Source: Dyadobacter sp. CY261
GTDB lineage: Bacteria > Bacteroidota > Bacteroidia > Cytophagales > Spirosomataceae
Reading direction: 5' to 3'
Length of the DNA: 64,000 nucleotides
Assembly: GCF_021440085.1 (NCBI RefSeq)
Contig: NZ_JAKCPW010000003.1
Coordinates: forward strand, 186,001 to 250,000
Shown here: positions 43,305 to 52,166 of the stretch, piece after piece
Numbering within the stretch: position 1 is the first letter of the stretch
Layout of the letters: every line of letters starts with the position of its first letter
Notes under the pieces: model-generated
The model's input: only the letters and a program-made list of their open reading frames with translations
What the model was told of the DNA's origin: nothing
Databases searched by the model: none
Program-made: the position numbers and the translations under genes

Positions 43305-44276
43305 ATGATGAAACGTTATCTGCTTTTTTGCCAGTTGGCATTACTTCCAACCATGGCCGCACACGCGCAGTTTACAGCAGGAACCGATGGGTTCTTTATT
43401 GCGCAAAACACTCAAGTCTTTATAGACAGCCTCACGCTGAAGCCAAGCGTCGATTTTTCGATTACATCCCAGACACTCACTATCACTCCTACACCGATTC
43501 CGGGCACGCCGCCCAGCATCGCGAGGGTTTACAATTTCACCACGCCGGTGAATTTTGTGGGAGTTGCGGGTTTCTTTTATCGGGCTTCGGAGCTTAACGG
43601 TAACACAGAAAGTACTTTGCAGCTTACGCATGGCAATGCCACCTTCGTGTCCACCACTGGAAGTAGTATTAACCTAGTCCAGCACTACATTTCCAACACT
43701 TTACCGTTGACCAATTTTACATCCCTCACTGCTGCCCAGGAAAACGCACTGCCGGTTACCCTGGTCAATTTCGCGGTAAAACGGGTGGAAAATGCGACGG
43801 TACTTTACTGGCAAACCTCCGAGGAGCGGGACAGCGACCATTTTGAAATCCAGCAAAGCGAGGACGCCCGGAAATGGACCGCATTGGGAACGGTCAACGC
43901 AGCGAAGGAGAGTGCGATCACAAGGGAATACTCGTTCCCGGACCGTGCCGAGCGATATGGTACTCAGTACTACCGGCTCAAAATGGTGGACATCGACGGA
44001 AGCTACGCTTACAGCACCATCGAATCGATCCGCCTGGAATCCGGAGGATTGATCAGCGCTTATCCCAACCCTGTGGCTGACAAACTTCTTATCGGTTCCA
44101 GGGAAGCGCTCGCCAGCGTGAAAGTGACCGATCTGTCGGGACGCTCGTTTCTCGAATTATCGAAACCTAAGGCAGGTCAGGAATTCAGTCTCAAAAGCTA
44201 TCCGGCCGGCACCTATCTGGTAAAAGTAGAAACGACTAACGGCAAGACACAGGTTATCAAAATCGTCAAACAATAA
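43305..44276 (+). CDS. Secreted protein with T9SS type A sorting domain
   Basis: A 323-residue exported protein with signal peptide ([16 protein letters not shown]). The N-terminal 145 residues have no recognised domain. From about residue 150 it has the fibronectin-like linker common in Cytophagales ([39 protein letters not shown]), and the last 80 residues form the type A C-terminal domain ([46 protein letters not shown] with a final KIVKQ). It is exported by the type IX system and probably surface bound. It starts a two-gene unit with the BclB-like protein 14 bp downstream. Confidence 0.85.
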   Translation: MMKRYLLFCQLALLPTMAAHAQFTAGTDGFFIAQNTQVFIDSLTLKPSVDFSITSQTLTITPTPIPGTPPSIARVYNFTTPVNFVGVAGFFYRASELNGNTESTLQLTHGNATFVSTTGSSINLVQHYISNTLPLTNFTSLTAAQENALPVTLVNFAVKRVENATVLYWQTSEERDSDHFEIQQSEDARKWTALGTVNAAKESAITREYSFPDRAERYGTQYYRLKMVDIDGSYAYSTIESIRLESGGLISAYPNPVADKLLIGSREALASVKVTDLSGRSFLELSKPKAGQEFSLKSYPAGTYLVKVETTNGKTQVIKIVKQ

Positions 44277-44290
44277 ACTATCGCATTCTC

Positions 44291-45112
44291 ATGAAAAGAC
44301 TATATATTTTCAACGTTCTTCTATCCTCTCTGAACCTGAAGGGGACATTACTGGCCGCGCTATTCGCGCTGCTCGCATTCGCAGCCAATGCCCAGGTGGG
44401 TATCGGGACCATCAGCCCGGATGGCAGCGCGCAACTAGATGTAACATCCACTACAAAAGGTTTGTTGATCCCGCGTATGCTCGATACCGAACGTGCGGCC
44501 ATCGGGACTCCGGCCACGGGCTTGCTGGTGTATCAAACTAATGGTGACTCAGGCTTCTGGTATTACACCGGTAGCCAATGGGTGCCTTTGAAAGCCGCAG
44601 CTGCCGGAAGCACAATTATTCCTTATGCCTCCGGTGCACCAATCGTGATGACAACTATTTTGGGCGGACTTGTCGGAACGACGTCGGTAGTGGGCTTTGG
44701 CTCTTCGGCACCAGGCATATCGCTCGTGGGCGGTGTTATTGATGCTACGTTGCTCACCAACTTCGCGTTCGTCGCACCACGCGCCGGGACCATCACATCG
44801 CTCTCCGGCTTCTTTAGCAATACAGTAGGCCTGGCACTTATAGGCACATCGCTCAATATACAGGCTCAATTGTTTTCAGCACCGGTAGGAAGTAATTCAT
44901 TTTCGCCTGTGCCCGGTGCGGTTGTAAACCTTGCACCGGCACTTTCAGGTATTTTGTCAGTTGGCTTTACTGCCAGCGGAACGACAAGCGGGCTCAGTAT
45001 CCCCGTAACCGCAGGTCAGAGGTTTTTGCTGGTATATTCCGCTACAGCAACCGGAATTGGCCTTATCAATACCGTGACAGGTTACGCGAGTGCAGGTGTC
45101 GGCATCGATTAA
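44291..45112 (+). CDS. Secreted protein with BclB-type exosporium-like C-terminal domain
   Basis: A 273-residue exported protein. After a signal peptide ([16 protein letters not shown]), residues about 36-105 are the Bacteroidota tail-fibre-like lead [20 protein letters not shown] then GLLIPRM, with [20 protein letters not shown]. The C-terminal 160 residues ([40 protein letters not shown], then [20 protein letters not shown] and [20 protein letters not shown], ending [12 protein letters not shown]) closely recall the C-terminal domain of Bacillus exosporium glycoprotein BclB. The recollection is from family knowledge and was not searched. It has no collagen-like Gly-X-Y region. Function is unknown; a surface-coat or adhesion role is inferred. 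Confidence 0.75.
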   Translation: MKRLYIFNVLLSSLNLKGTLLAALFALLAFAANAQVGIGTISPDGSAQLDVTSTTKGLLIPRMLDTERAAIGTPATGLLVYQTNGDSGFWYYTGSQWVPLKAAAAGSTIIPYASGAPIVMTTILGGLVGTTSVVGFGSSAPGISLVGGVIDATLLTNFAFVAPRAGTITSLSGFFSNTVGLALIGTSLNIQAQLFSAPVGSNSFSPVPGAVVNLAPALSGILSVGFTASGTTSGLSIPVTAGQRFLLVYSATATGIGLINTVTGYASAGVGID

Positions 45113-45126
45113 CAGAACGGCCAACG

Positions 45127-45176
45127 AAACATGGAAAAGGCCCGAAACCGATTGGTTCCGGGCCTTTTCCATGTTT
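45127..45176. terminator. Long perfect bidirectional terminator
   Basis: An 18-bp perfect stem (45127-45144 with 45159-45176) encloses AACCGATTGGTT, which pairs with itself, so the whole 50 bp can fold. A/T-rich ends on both sides allow use on both strands, between the convergent BclB-like and STN-repeat genes. Confidence 0.88.
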
Positions 45177-45197
45177 TCGAACAGATTTCTTGCGCAT

Positions 45198-47018
45198 TCA
45201 CAAATTTCCGTACCGCCAGCTTACGCCCACCTGCCAGCCGATCCAGGACGTAACTTTGTCACTGCCCAGGCTGATAGATGGGTAGCCGCTAATAGGAAAA
45301 GATTTGTATCCTGCCTTCTGCTCTACGCCGTCACTATCATAAATGGTGTATGAAGGCCCTCCGAACAGCAGGAAACGTTTGCCAAGCTTGTAAGTGGCCG
45401 CAATTTGCAGACGATAAGTGGAAGGCATCTCCTCCCAATTACCCTGATAAATATTCTGGTTCAGGATTTCTACGAAAAAGCCTGCTTTTTTAAATGGATA
45501 AAACTCCCGCCCGATCCCGGCACCGAATGTTTGCACCTTCTTTTCACCATTGAAACCTGTTCCTGCTACCAATATGCTGTAAAATTGATGTGTACCCATT
45601 TTCCAGGCCACATTGAGTGATGCTATTTCTGTAGCATACACCGAGATATTGGAAGTACTTTTCCGAATGAGATTGAAAAGGCCGATGCTTACACCGGAAG
45701 AACTATCGGCGATATTGACGATTCCAATCTGTACGCCCCGCATTCGCCTGGCATAATTGAATGGTGCGAGCTGCAATCCTTTGATGTTTCTCGCCATATT
45801 AAGGCCACCAGCGATCTGTGTTGCCTTGACCGAGTCGCGGGCGTTATTGGCCGCACCGGCAATCTGTACGCCTTCATACGTCCCGCGCACCTGGTTGTAG
45901 CCACCTGATATCTGCGCACCATGTCCGCCGTTACGGATCAGCCCGATTGCACCGGATACCTGAGCGCCTGCCATGACACCGCCTGTCCTGCTCAGAAAAC
46001 CGCTCACCTGTACACCGTCTACCCGTTTCCGGACCATTCCGCTAAACCCGGAGACCTGCACGCCATTCAGGGAATCGAGCACATTGTTGCTGAAACCCGC
46101 CACCTGCACGCCGCTGACATGCCCCGATACCACATTAAATGCCCCCGCCAGTTGCACGTAGCGCACATTTTCTTTGGAAATATTAAAACCACCCGCAATT
46201 TCGACACCATTGACACCGGCGGTATAACCTCCTGCGAGGTTAAGGGAAAACTTGTTCACCACCTGCCCGCTCATGCGTCCGTGCGTGCCCAACCCGGGCG
46301 TCAGCGAAGCCTGGTAAGGCAATGCCACAAAAAAGCGGCCGATATTCCGGCTTTGCGCACGCAAGCGTCGGGAAAGGAAAAGACGACCCAGCCAGGTCGT
46401 TTCGCCTTCCGCATAACGGACGATCAGCGGGTCGAGGTCCACGGCTTTTTGCTGGATGCGCATGATGCGGTCTGCTTCGTCGGCCTCACCGATGACCATC
46501 GTGGTATCGCCATACCCGACTTTACTGATGGTCAGGTGAACAGGAAATGCACGGTCTTTGATCCGCAGCCTGAAAGCACCATCGTCCGCCGAAAGTGTCG
46601 ACACCAGCAACTGCTGCGAATACACGCTGACATAATCTACCGGCTGGCCGGTTTCATCGTCCAAAATGTGGCCGGTAACGTGAAATGACCTTTCTTTTGC
46701 GACCGGCAGGATAATCAGATAATCCCCTTTTTCCTTGTACTGAAATTGATGGTTAAATAGTTGTTCGAGCACCTGCCTCACCGGCTGCCGGCTTACATTT
46801 AAAGTAACCAGACTATCGCCGGAAATCAGATTGCTGTTATAGGAAAAATAGAACTTCCCCTGCTCGCTCATCGACTTCAAAACGCCGGAAACCGGTTGTC
46901 CCTTTACAGAGATATCAACCGGTTTGTTCAGGATCTGCTGCGCAAAACACCCCCAAGGGACCATTATCCAAATCACAGCAAGCCTTATTACACTACGGAA
47001 TATAGAATTCTGATTCAT
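45198..47018 (-). CDS. STN plus carboxypeptidase-regulatory-like protein with GVQVSG repeats and outer-membrane barrel
   Basis: A 606-residue exported protein. After a signal peptide (to about residue 26) it has an STN domain (about 31-106: KPVDISVKGQPVSGVLKSMS, FYFSYNSNLISGDSLVTLNV), then a carboxypeptidase-regulatory-like domain (about 112-175: HVTGHILDDETGQPVDYVSV). Residues about 240-430 hold about ten repeats such as GVQVAGFSN, GVQVSGFSG, GAQISGGYN, GVQIAGAAN, ending RGVQIGIVNIADSSSGVSIG. The last 160 residues look like beta-barrel strands ending WQVGVSWRYGNL. There is no TonB plug. It is the third gene after a sigma factor and a FecR anti-sigma, 14 bp from the latter. Its repeats and C-terminus match the protein at 41785. 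A signalling receptor role is inferred. Confidence 0.8.
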   Translation of the reverse strand: MNQNSIFRSVIRLAVIWIMVPWGCFAQQILNKPVDISVKGQPVSGVLKSMSEQGKFYFSYNSNLISGDSLVTLNVSRQPVRQVLEQLFNHQFQYKEKGDYLIILPVAKERSFHVTGHILDDETGQPVDYVSVYSQQLLVSTLSADDGAFRLRIKDRAFPVHLTISKVGYGDTTMVIGEADEADRIMRIQQKAVDLDPLIVRYAEGETTWLGRLFLSRRLRAQSRNIGRFFVALPYQASLTPGLGTHGRMSGQVVNKFSLNLAGGYTAGVNGVEIAGGFNISKENVRYVQLAGAFNVVSGHVSGVQVAGFSNNVLDSLNGVQVSGFSGMVRKRVDGVQVSGFLSRTGGVMAGAQVSGAIGLIRNGGHGAQISGGYNQVRGTYEGVQIAGAANNARDSVKATQIAGGLNMARNIKGLQLAPFNYARRMRGVQIGIVNIADSSSGVSIGLFNLIRKSTSNISVYATEIASLNVAWKMGTHQFYSILVAGTGFNGEKKVQTFGAGIGREFYPFKKAGFFVEILNQNIYQGNWEEMPSTYRLQIAATYKLGKRFLLFGGPSYTIYDSDGVEQKAGYKSFPISGYPSISLGSDKVTSWIGWQVGVSWRYGNL

Positions 47019-47032
47019 CCCGAAAGATAAGG

Positions 47033-48016
47033 CTATTTCAAAATGATTTGCCCGCCATGGCGTTCGACTTTGAGTGAAAGGGTTTCGCTGATGACGCCCA
47101 AAATACTTTCCAGAGAACTCTGGTGGAATGTCGTATTGATCGGCAGCTCCGCTAATCGTTCGTTTCCGATGACGATGTCGGCCTCATATGCTTCGTTGAG
47201 GATTTCGACCAACCGCCATAGCGGCGTTCCATCACAAAACAGTCGCCGGGTCCTGTAATAGTTATAAAATTCGTCTCCTGTCCTGCCCTTCTGCATTTCC
47301 GAGCTTGCTTTTACAACCGTTGCTTCTTCATGTGGTGTAATGCGCACCTTCTGATCCGCTCTTGAAACCTCGACAATGCCTGTCTCCACGATCACCTCCG
47401 TTTTACTCGCATTGTCCTTTACATTAAATGACGTACCCACTACTTTCACCGTCACGTCATTGACCGAGATCAGAAACGGCTTGGTTTTATCAGGCTTTAC
47501 ATCAAAAAACGCCTCACCTGTAAGCTGTACCGGACGTACCTTCCCTTTAAATTCCTCCGGATAGGTGATACTTGATTTTTTGTTAAGCGTAACCACTGAG
47601 CCATCCGGCAATGTGTCGGTCAGCGTCTGCATGCCCGAGTACACGGTCAGCATTTCCGGAGAAGCGTTTCGCGTCGCGGCGAGGTAACCCAGCCAGCCCA
47701 CACCGGCCGTCATGAGCACCATCGCTACCATACGCAATATCCTGAACACAGGTTTCGGATACATCGGAATAATTTCCGGTTCAGTAATCCTTGTTCTGGC
47801 TTTAAAACGCTCCCAGGCTGCATTTTCATCCACGGTACTCACCTGCGCAAAGTGTTTGCTTTCATTCCAGATCAGTTCGAAATGCTCGTAATACTGCTGG
47901 TGATCATCGTCGTCGAGGAGCCATTGTTTGACTTCGATCTGCTCCGCAATGCTGGCTTCGTCGAGCATCGACTTTACCAGTAATTCATCTATGTTGGGAT
48001 TGTGTTCTGTTTTCAT
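47033..48016 (-). CDS. FecR family anti-sigma factor (FecR plus DUF4974)
   Basis: A 327-residue inner-membrane regulator. The cytoplasmic N-terminal part (DELLVKSMLDEASIAEQIEV, YYEHFELIWNESKHFAQVST) would bind the sigma factor, a single membrane helix follows (ILRMVAMVLMTAGVGWLGYL), then the periplasmic FecR domain (YSGMQTLTDTLPDGSVVTLN, QLTGEAFFDVKPDKTKPFLI, VKVVGTSFNVKDNASKTEVI) and a C-terminal DUF4974 domain (LVEILNEAYEADIVIGN, SLESILGVISETLSLKV). It lies 6 bp after the sigma gene and 14 bp before the STN protein gene, so the three form one operon. Confidence 0.93.
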   Translation of the reverse strand: MKTEHNPNIDELLVKSMLDEASIAEQIEVKQWLLDDDDHQQYYEHFELIWNESKHFAQVSTVDENAAWERFKARTRITEPEIIPMYPKPVFRILRMVAMVLMTAGVGWLGYLAATRNASPEMLTVYSGMQTLTDTLPDGSVVTLNKKSSITYPEEFKGKVRPVQLTGEAFFDVKPDKTKPFLISVNDVTVKVVGTSFNVKDNASKTEVIVETGIVEVSRADQKVRITPHEEATVVKASSEMQKGRTGDEFYNYYRTRRLFCDGTPLWRLVEILNEAYEADIVIGNERLAELPINTTFHQSSLESILGVISETLSLKVERHGGQIILK

Positions 48017-48022
48017 GACTGA

Positions 48023-48595
48023 TCAGCTGAGGAAAAAAAGTAAAATGGACGCCGGAAGGAAATCGACCAGTTTGACCCTGAGAAGCCGCAATGCCTTTCC
48101 CATCTGATTTTCGACCGTTTTGACCGGCAATTGGAGGCGATCGGCGATTTCCTGGTATTTCAATTCTTCGAACCGGCTCATCTGGAATATCGTACGGCAT
48201 TTTTCGGGCAGCTCCCGCAATGCGATATCCAGGCGGGTTTCGAGCTCCGACAGTTCGAGGGCATGCGAAGCGTGGGCGCTCTGCTGCTCCTGGTGCATCA
48301 CATAAGTCTGGTGCGCCTCCCGAACTTTCAGATGTTTGAGATAATTCAGACTTTCGTGGTAAACCGACCGATAGAGATACCCGCTGACTGACTCCCGGAT
48401 ATCGATATGGTCCGTCTTTTCCCACAACCTGCAAAACACATTCTGGACCATTTCTTCGGCCATGATATCGTCTTTCAAGATCGTACAGGCATAGGCATGC
48501 AGCCCTTTGAAATGTTTCTTGAAAACGTTCTCGAACTCCGATTCTCTGTCCCTGCTCAAAACCGTTACGTGGTTATCCGCTAAGGCTGCATTCAT
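48023..48595 (-). CDS. ECF RNA polymerase sigma factor (Bacteroidota expansion family)
   Basis: A 190-residue sigma factor with region 2 (FENVFKKHFKGLHAYACTIL, AEEMVQNVFCRLWEKTDHID, GYLYRSVYHESLNYLKHL) and region 4 (IALRELPEKCRTIFQMSRFE, YQEIADRLQLPVKTVENQMG). It has a short hydrophobic tail (DFLPASILLFFLS). It heads the sigma/anti-sigma/STN-repeat operon and probably activates it and other targets. The start at 48595 fits the domain. A terminator of the upstream small gene lies just before it. Confidence 0.93.
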   Translation of the reverse strand: MNAALADNHVTVLSRDRESEFENVFKKHFKGLHAYACTILKDDIMAEEMVQNVFCRLWEKTDHIDIRESVSGYLYRSVYHESLNYLKHLKVREAHQTYVMHQEQQSAHASHALELSELETRLDIALRELPEKCRTIFQMSRFEELKYQEIADRLQLPVKTVENQMGKALRLLRVKLVDFLPASILLFFLS

Positions 48596-48613
48596 TGCAC
48601 CGACTAGTTTATG

Positions 48614-48670
48614 TAAAAAATAAGCGCCCGACTCGGGTTGTACAATGAATTGACAACCGGTCGGGCGCTT
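48614..48670 (-). terminator. Terminator after the KKDGTPDKRYK-repeat gene
   Basis: On the minus strand AAGCGCCCGAC pairs with GTCGGGCGCTT, with an inner ACAAC/GTTGT pair, followed by a T run (48620-48614). It separates the small repeat gene from the sigma-factor operon. Confidence 0.85.
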
Positions 48671-48715
48671 ACCCTAAACTTTTCCTAAAAATATTCGGAG
48701 CTATGTTCCTGACAA

Positions 48716-48955
48716 CTACTTCTTCTTGGGAGCTTTTGTGGTGTCGGCTTTTGTTGCATCAGCCTTGTTCGCTTTGTAACGCTTGTCAGGCGTGCCGTCT
48801 TTTTTGAGGTGTTTGTTCTCTTTATAGCGCTTGTCGGGCGTGCCATCCTTTTTCACTTTGGCCTCCGTCTTCTGTTTTTCCGCCGCAGTCTGCGCAAAGA
48901 TCGGCGTTGCCACAGCCATCAAAGCCAGGAGCATCCATGCTTTCAGGTTCTTCAT
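48716..48955 (-). CDS. Small secreted protein with KKDGTPDKRYK repeats
   Basis: A 79-residue protein with a signal peptide (AWMLLALMAVATPIFAQ) and a short mature part that is almost entirely charged. Two exact copies of KKDGTPDKRYK, 15 residues apart, are followed by a Lys/Ala/Thr tail ending KAPKKK. Similar small DGTPDKRYK-repeat proteins are common in Cytophagales and have no assigned function; a periplasmic polyanion-binding or cation-binding role is only a guess. It has its own terminator. Confidence 0.75.
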   Translation of the reverse strand: MKNLKAWMLLALMAVATPIFAQTAAEKQKTEAKVKKDGTPDKRYKENKHLKKDGTPDKRYKANKADATKADTTKAPKKK

Positions 48956-49215
48956 AGTTGATAAAATTAATGTGAGTGATAGTTTAAAGTAAGGCTAAGT
49001 TACAATTCCTGAGGGAAATGCAATAGCCAGAATCTTTGAAGAAGGAAGTTTAATGATGATTTAATGCTACTACAAGTTGTTACCTGTTTCAAGGAGCTTC
49101 GTATAAGAGGAATGTATCACGCAAAAACATTCTTCAAGCACGCAAAAATCAGAAGCTTTTTGTTAACGAACAGGAGATTAGCGTCCTAAGCCGCGATAAT
49201 GGGGAATTTATCTCA

Positions 49216-49980
49216 TTGACGGACATTGCACGCCAGAAAAATGCCGCCACCGGCCTTGTGATCTCTCACTGGCTGAGCACCAGATTCACCATCGAATTCA
49301 ACGGGCTCTGGGAGCAACTGCACAATCCTGATTTTAATCTTACCGAATTCGGTAACATTAAAAATGAAGCCGGACATAACAGCTATGTTCTCACATCCAA
49401 GCAATGGATAGAAAAAACCAATGCAATCGGTCTGATAGCAAAAACAGGGCGATATAATGGCGGCACATTTACGCACCGGGACATCGCCTTTGAATTTGCT
49501 TCCTGGATATCAGCGTCTTTCAAACTTTATCTGATTAAAGAATTCCAGCGACTAAAAGATGAGGAAAACAAGCGATTAGAACTGGATTGGGATTTACGAC
49601 GCAGTTTATCCAAAATCAACTATACCATCCACACCGATGCCATCAAGGAAAATCTGATTCCTAAAGAGCTGGACCCGATTGCAGTAAACAGAATTTACGC
49701 AGAAGAGGCTGACATTTTAAACGTGGCACTATTTGGTCTGACTGCCCGGGACTGGAATAAAAACAACGAAAACCGAGGCAATCTTCGCGATTCCGCGACC
49801 ATGGAACAGCTCGTTGTCCTTTCCAACCTTGAAAGTATCAATGCCATGCTGATCGGGCGCGGGTTGCTGGCATCCGAGCGGATATTTGAACTGAATAGGA
49901 TTGCAATCATTCAGATGAAGTCCCTGCTTAATGGTCAGGTCTTAATGAAAGGTTCAATAGGAATAGATCAATCAAAATGA
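49216..49980 (+). CDS. KilA-N domain protein with uncertain 5' end
   Basis: A 254-residue DNA-binding protein of the KilA-N type: TDIARQKNAATGLVISHWLS, RFTIEFNGLWEQLHNPDFNL, then WIEKTNAIGLIAKTGRYNGG and HRDIAFEFASWISASFKLYL. A helical C-terminal region follows (LFGLTARDWNKNNENRGNLR). Only a TTG (49216) serves as start here, yet the frame stays open upstream to 49060 and encodes family-like sequence (KLFVNEQEISVLSRDNGEFI) before it, so the true N-terminus lies further 5' without a visible ATG. A CACGCAAAAA direct repeat (49119-49128 and 49139-49148) lies where the start should be. Such genes are found in prophage and accessory regions. Confidence 0.75.
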   Translation: MTDIARQKNAATGLVISHWLSTRFTIEFNGLWEQLHNPDFNLTEFGNIKNEAGHNSYVLTSKQWIEKTNAIGLIAKTGRYNGGTFTHRDIAFEFASWISASFKLYLIKEFQRLKDEENKRLELDWDLRRSLSKINYTIHTDAIKENLIPKELDPIAVNRIYAEEADILNVALFGLTARDWNKNNENRGNLRDSATMEQLVVLSNLESINAMLIGRGLLASERIFELNRIAIIQMKSLLNGQVLMKGSIGIDQSK

Positions 49981-50018
49981 TAATTTCTATTTTTGCATAA
50001 AGAAAATTTATTAACAGC

Positions 50019-50951
50019 ATGAATATCCAGCAACTGGAATACATCGTCGCCGTCGACAACTACCGCCATTTCGTCCATGCGGCCGAGCATTGCAACGTCA
50101 CCCAACCCACACTTTCTATGATGATCAGGAAACTGGAAGAAGAGCTTTCGGTGAAAATTTTCGACCGGACTAAGCAGCCTATCGTTCCCACGGGCGTCGG
50201 GCGGGAGATCATCGACCAAGCCAAAACCATTCTTCGGGAGACATCACGGATCAACGAGATCGCCAAGCATTTCAATGGCGACTTATCGGGGGAGCTACGC
50301 GTGGGAGTCATTCCAACCATCGCACCTTACCTGCTTCCGCATTTTGTAAACCCGTTTATTTCAAGCTATCCGGATATCAAACTGCACGTCTCGGAAATGA
50401 TCACCGACAGGATCATTTCTGAGCTAAAAATAGGCAACCTGGATGTAGGTATTATCGCGTCGGTTTCGGAAGAAAACAGTTTGCAGGAGATACCATTGTA
50501 CAAAGAGCGTTTCTATGCCTACGTCTCGGAAAAAACCGATCTGTACGCGAAGCAGTATATTCTGCCGACAGACATCGAACCCAACGAACTTTGGCTGCTG
50601 GAAGAAGGCCATTGCTTTCGCACGCAAATCCAACGCCTGTGCGAGTTGAGCCGCAACAGTCAGTTTGGAAGCAGTTTCAGTTACCGGTCGGGCAGCATCG
50701 AAACGCTCATCCGCATGGTCGAACGCAATGGTGGTATCACTATTCTTCCCGAAATGGCTGTGATGGAGCTTTCCGGAGAGCGGCAGAAGCATATCCGCCA
50801 CTTCCGTTTCCCCGAACCTGCCCGTGAAGTATGCCTGGTCGTCAACCGCGAGCAAATGAAGGCCCGGCTGATCGATGCATTGCGGGAGGGCATTACAGCA
50901 CATTTACCAGAGGGAATTTTGAATAAAGAGTTGGAGGTAAGGGTGTTTTAA
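50019..50951 (+). CDS. oxyR: OxyR-type LysR hydrogen peroxide sensor
   Basis: A 310-residue LysR-family regulator. The winged helix-turn-helix is at the N-terminus (IQQLEYIVAVDNYRHFVHAA, QPTLSMMIRKLEEELSVKIF). In the effector domain the two redox cysteines fall at residues 199 (EEGHCFR) and 208 (QRLCELS), the same numbers and spacing as the peroxide-sensing pair of E. coli OxyR. It should form a disulfide with peroxide and activate defence genes. No catalase or peroxidase gene is adjacent. It starts 38 bp after the KilA-N gene. Confidence 0.93.
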   Translation: MNIQQLEYIVAVDNYRHFVHAAEHCNVTQPTLSMMIRKLEEELSVKIFDRTKQPIVPTGVGREIIDQAKTILRETSRINEIAKHFNGDLSGELRVGVIPTIAPYLLPHFVNPFISSYPDIKLHVSEMITDRIISELKIGNLDVGIIASVSEENSLQEIPLYKERFYAYVSEKTDLYAKQYILPTDIEPNELWLLEEGHCFRTQIQRLCELSRNSQFGSSFSYRSGSIETLIRMVERNGGITILPEMAVMELSGERQKHIRHFRFPEPAREVCLVVNREQMKARLIDALREGITAHLPEGILNKELEVRVF

Positions 50952-50980
50952 TTTTTTGTTGTTGAATTGATGAAGGGAGG

Positions 50981-52162
50981 TTATTGAAGAAAACCTCCCC
51001 AGATAAAGCCTTCGAATAACCTTACCGGGTGTCGGCCCACCACAAACGCTTCGGTAATTCCCAGATTCTTTGCCAACGATTCCGTCCCCTTCAAATCGGC
51101 CTCTGTTCCGGTCTCTTTTACTTCAAAACACCGCTTTTGGTTCACGATAAAGTCGATTTCCCTGCCGCTCTTTAATTGATAGTAGGCAACCTCGCCACCA
51201 TGCATCAACTGATTAAAGACCGCATTTTCAAATTTTGATCCGCTGCTAAGTTCGCCCGCGAGCGAAGCAATGCCGTTATCCAGGAAGTATATTTTCTTTG
51301 CCTTAACTATTTCGCGATCCGGGCTATTTGAGAGTACCGGTATTGTCTTCACCAGATAGCTCTTTTCCAGCAGGTCCAGATAATTCTCAACAGTTTGACG
51401 CGCCATTCCCGTCAGGCTTGTAAGCTTGGAAATATCCAGCTTCGTACCGATTCGAACAGATAACAATTTGACAAGCTTATATAAATTGGTAGGATTGCGA
51501 ATGTCCGACAGGAATGTCAGATCAAAATTGATATACGAACTCATAATATCACTAATCAGGTCGCGTTTGTCCTCCGCCGAATCTGCCAGCACAACTTCCG
51601 GAAAGCCGCCAAAATCAATGTACTCGTCATAGTAACCTTTGAGTCGCTCATATTCCGACGGGATAAACCTGGACGCCTCCCGAATGTCTGAACTCGTTGC
51701 CTTAATTCCTTTGAAAGCAAGCAGCTCTCCGAAGGTCAGAGGATGGATCTCAAAGATTTTCTTCCGGCCCGCTAATGATTCTGAAAACTGGTTCTTCATG
51801 TAATATGCACTCGAACCAGTGACGATAAATTTAATATCGTAACTATCATACAGGTATTTCAGTACGCTTGGCAGATTGGGTACCAGTTGGATTTCGTCGA
51901 TGCATATCAATACCTTTTTCGAGAAGTCCGTTCCTTGCCGACTCAGCGCTTGCACGATAGTTTCGTAGTTCGGCTCGGAGAAAAGCACGCGCACATCGAT
52001 CCGTTCAAGGTCAAAATAATGCTTCTGTGGAATGTCACATTGCGTCATCAATTGCTTCAACAACGTGGTTTTCCCCGTCCGTCTCATTCCGGTGAGTACG
52101 GTGATTTGCTTTTTGGTTGAATGCGCAAGCAGCTCTGGATAAATGTACCGCGAAACGAACAT
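50981..52162 (-). CDS. AAA family ATPase with DUF4143 domain
   Basis: A 393-residue ATPase of the archaeal/bacterial AAA_14-DUF4143 type. The Walker A motif is GMRRTGKT (residues 25-32), Walker B is ICIDEIQ (DE at 89-90), and sensor 1 is FIVTGSSAYYM. The C-terminal DUF4143 part (FENAVFNQLMHGGEVAYYQL, GREIDFIVNQKRCFEVKETG) resembles a restriction-endonuclease-like fold with the E/D..D..ExK pattern. The family is widespread and of unknown function; it has been discussed near toxin-antitoxin and mobile genes. Three palindromic 33-bp repeats lie directly upstream of its start. Confidence 0.88.
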   Translation of the reverse strand: MFVSRYIYPELLAHSTKKQITVLTGMRRTGKTTLLKQLMTQCDIPQKHYFDLERIDVRVLFSEPNYETIVQALSRQGTDFSKKVLICIDEIQLVPNLPSVLKYLYDSYDIKFIVTGSSAYYMKNQFSESLAGRKKIFEIHPLTFGELLAFKGIKATSSDIREASRFIPSEYERLKGYYDEYIDFGGFPEVVLADSAEDKRDLISDIMSSYINFDLTFLSDIRNPTNLYKLVKLLSVRIGTKLDISKLTSLTGMARQTVENYLDLLEKSYLVKTIPVLSNSPDREIVKAKKIYFLDNGIASLAGELSSGSKFENAVFNQLMHGGEVAYYQLKSGREIDFIVNQKRCFEVKETGTEADLKGTESLAKNLGITEAFVVGRHPVRLFEGFIWGGFLQ

Positions 52163-52166
52163 TGTT

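Noticed and set aside
50975..50999. Hairpin GGGAGGTT/AACCTCCC at the end of oxyR and the ATPase gene
   Set aside because: It has no T run on either side and lies partly inside the ATPase coding sequence, so it is not listed as a terminator.
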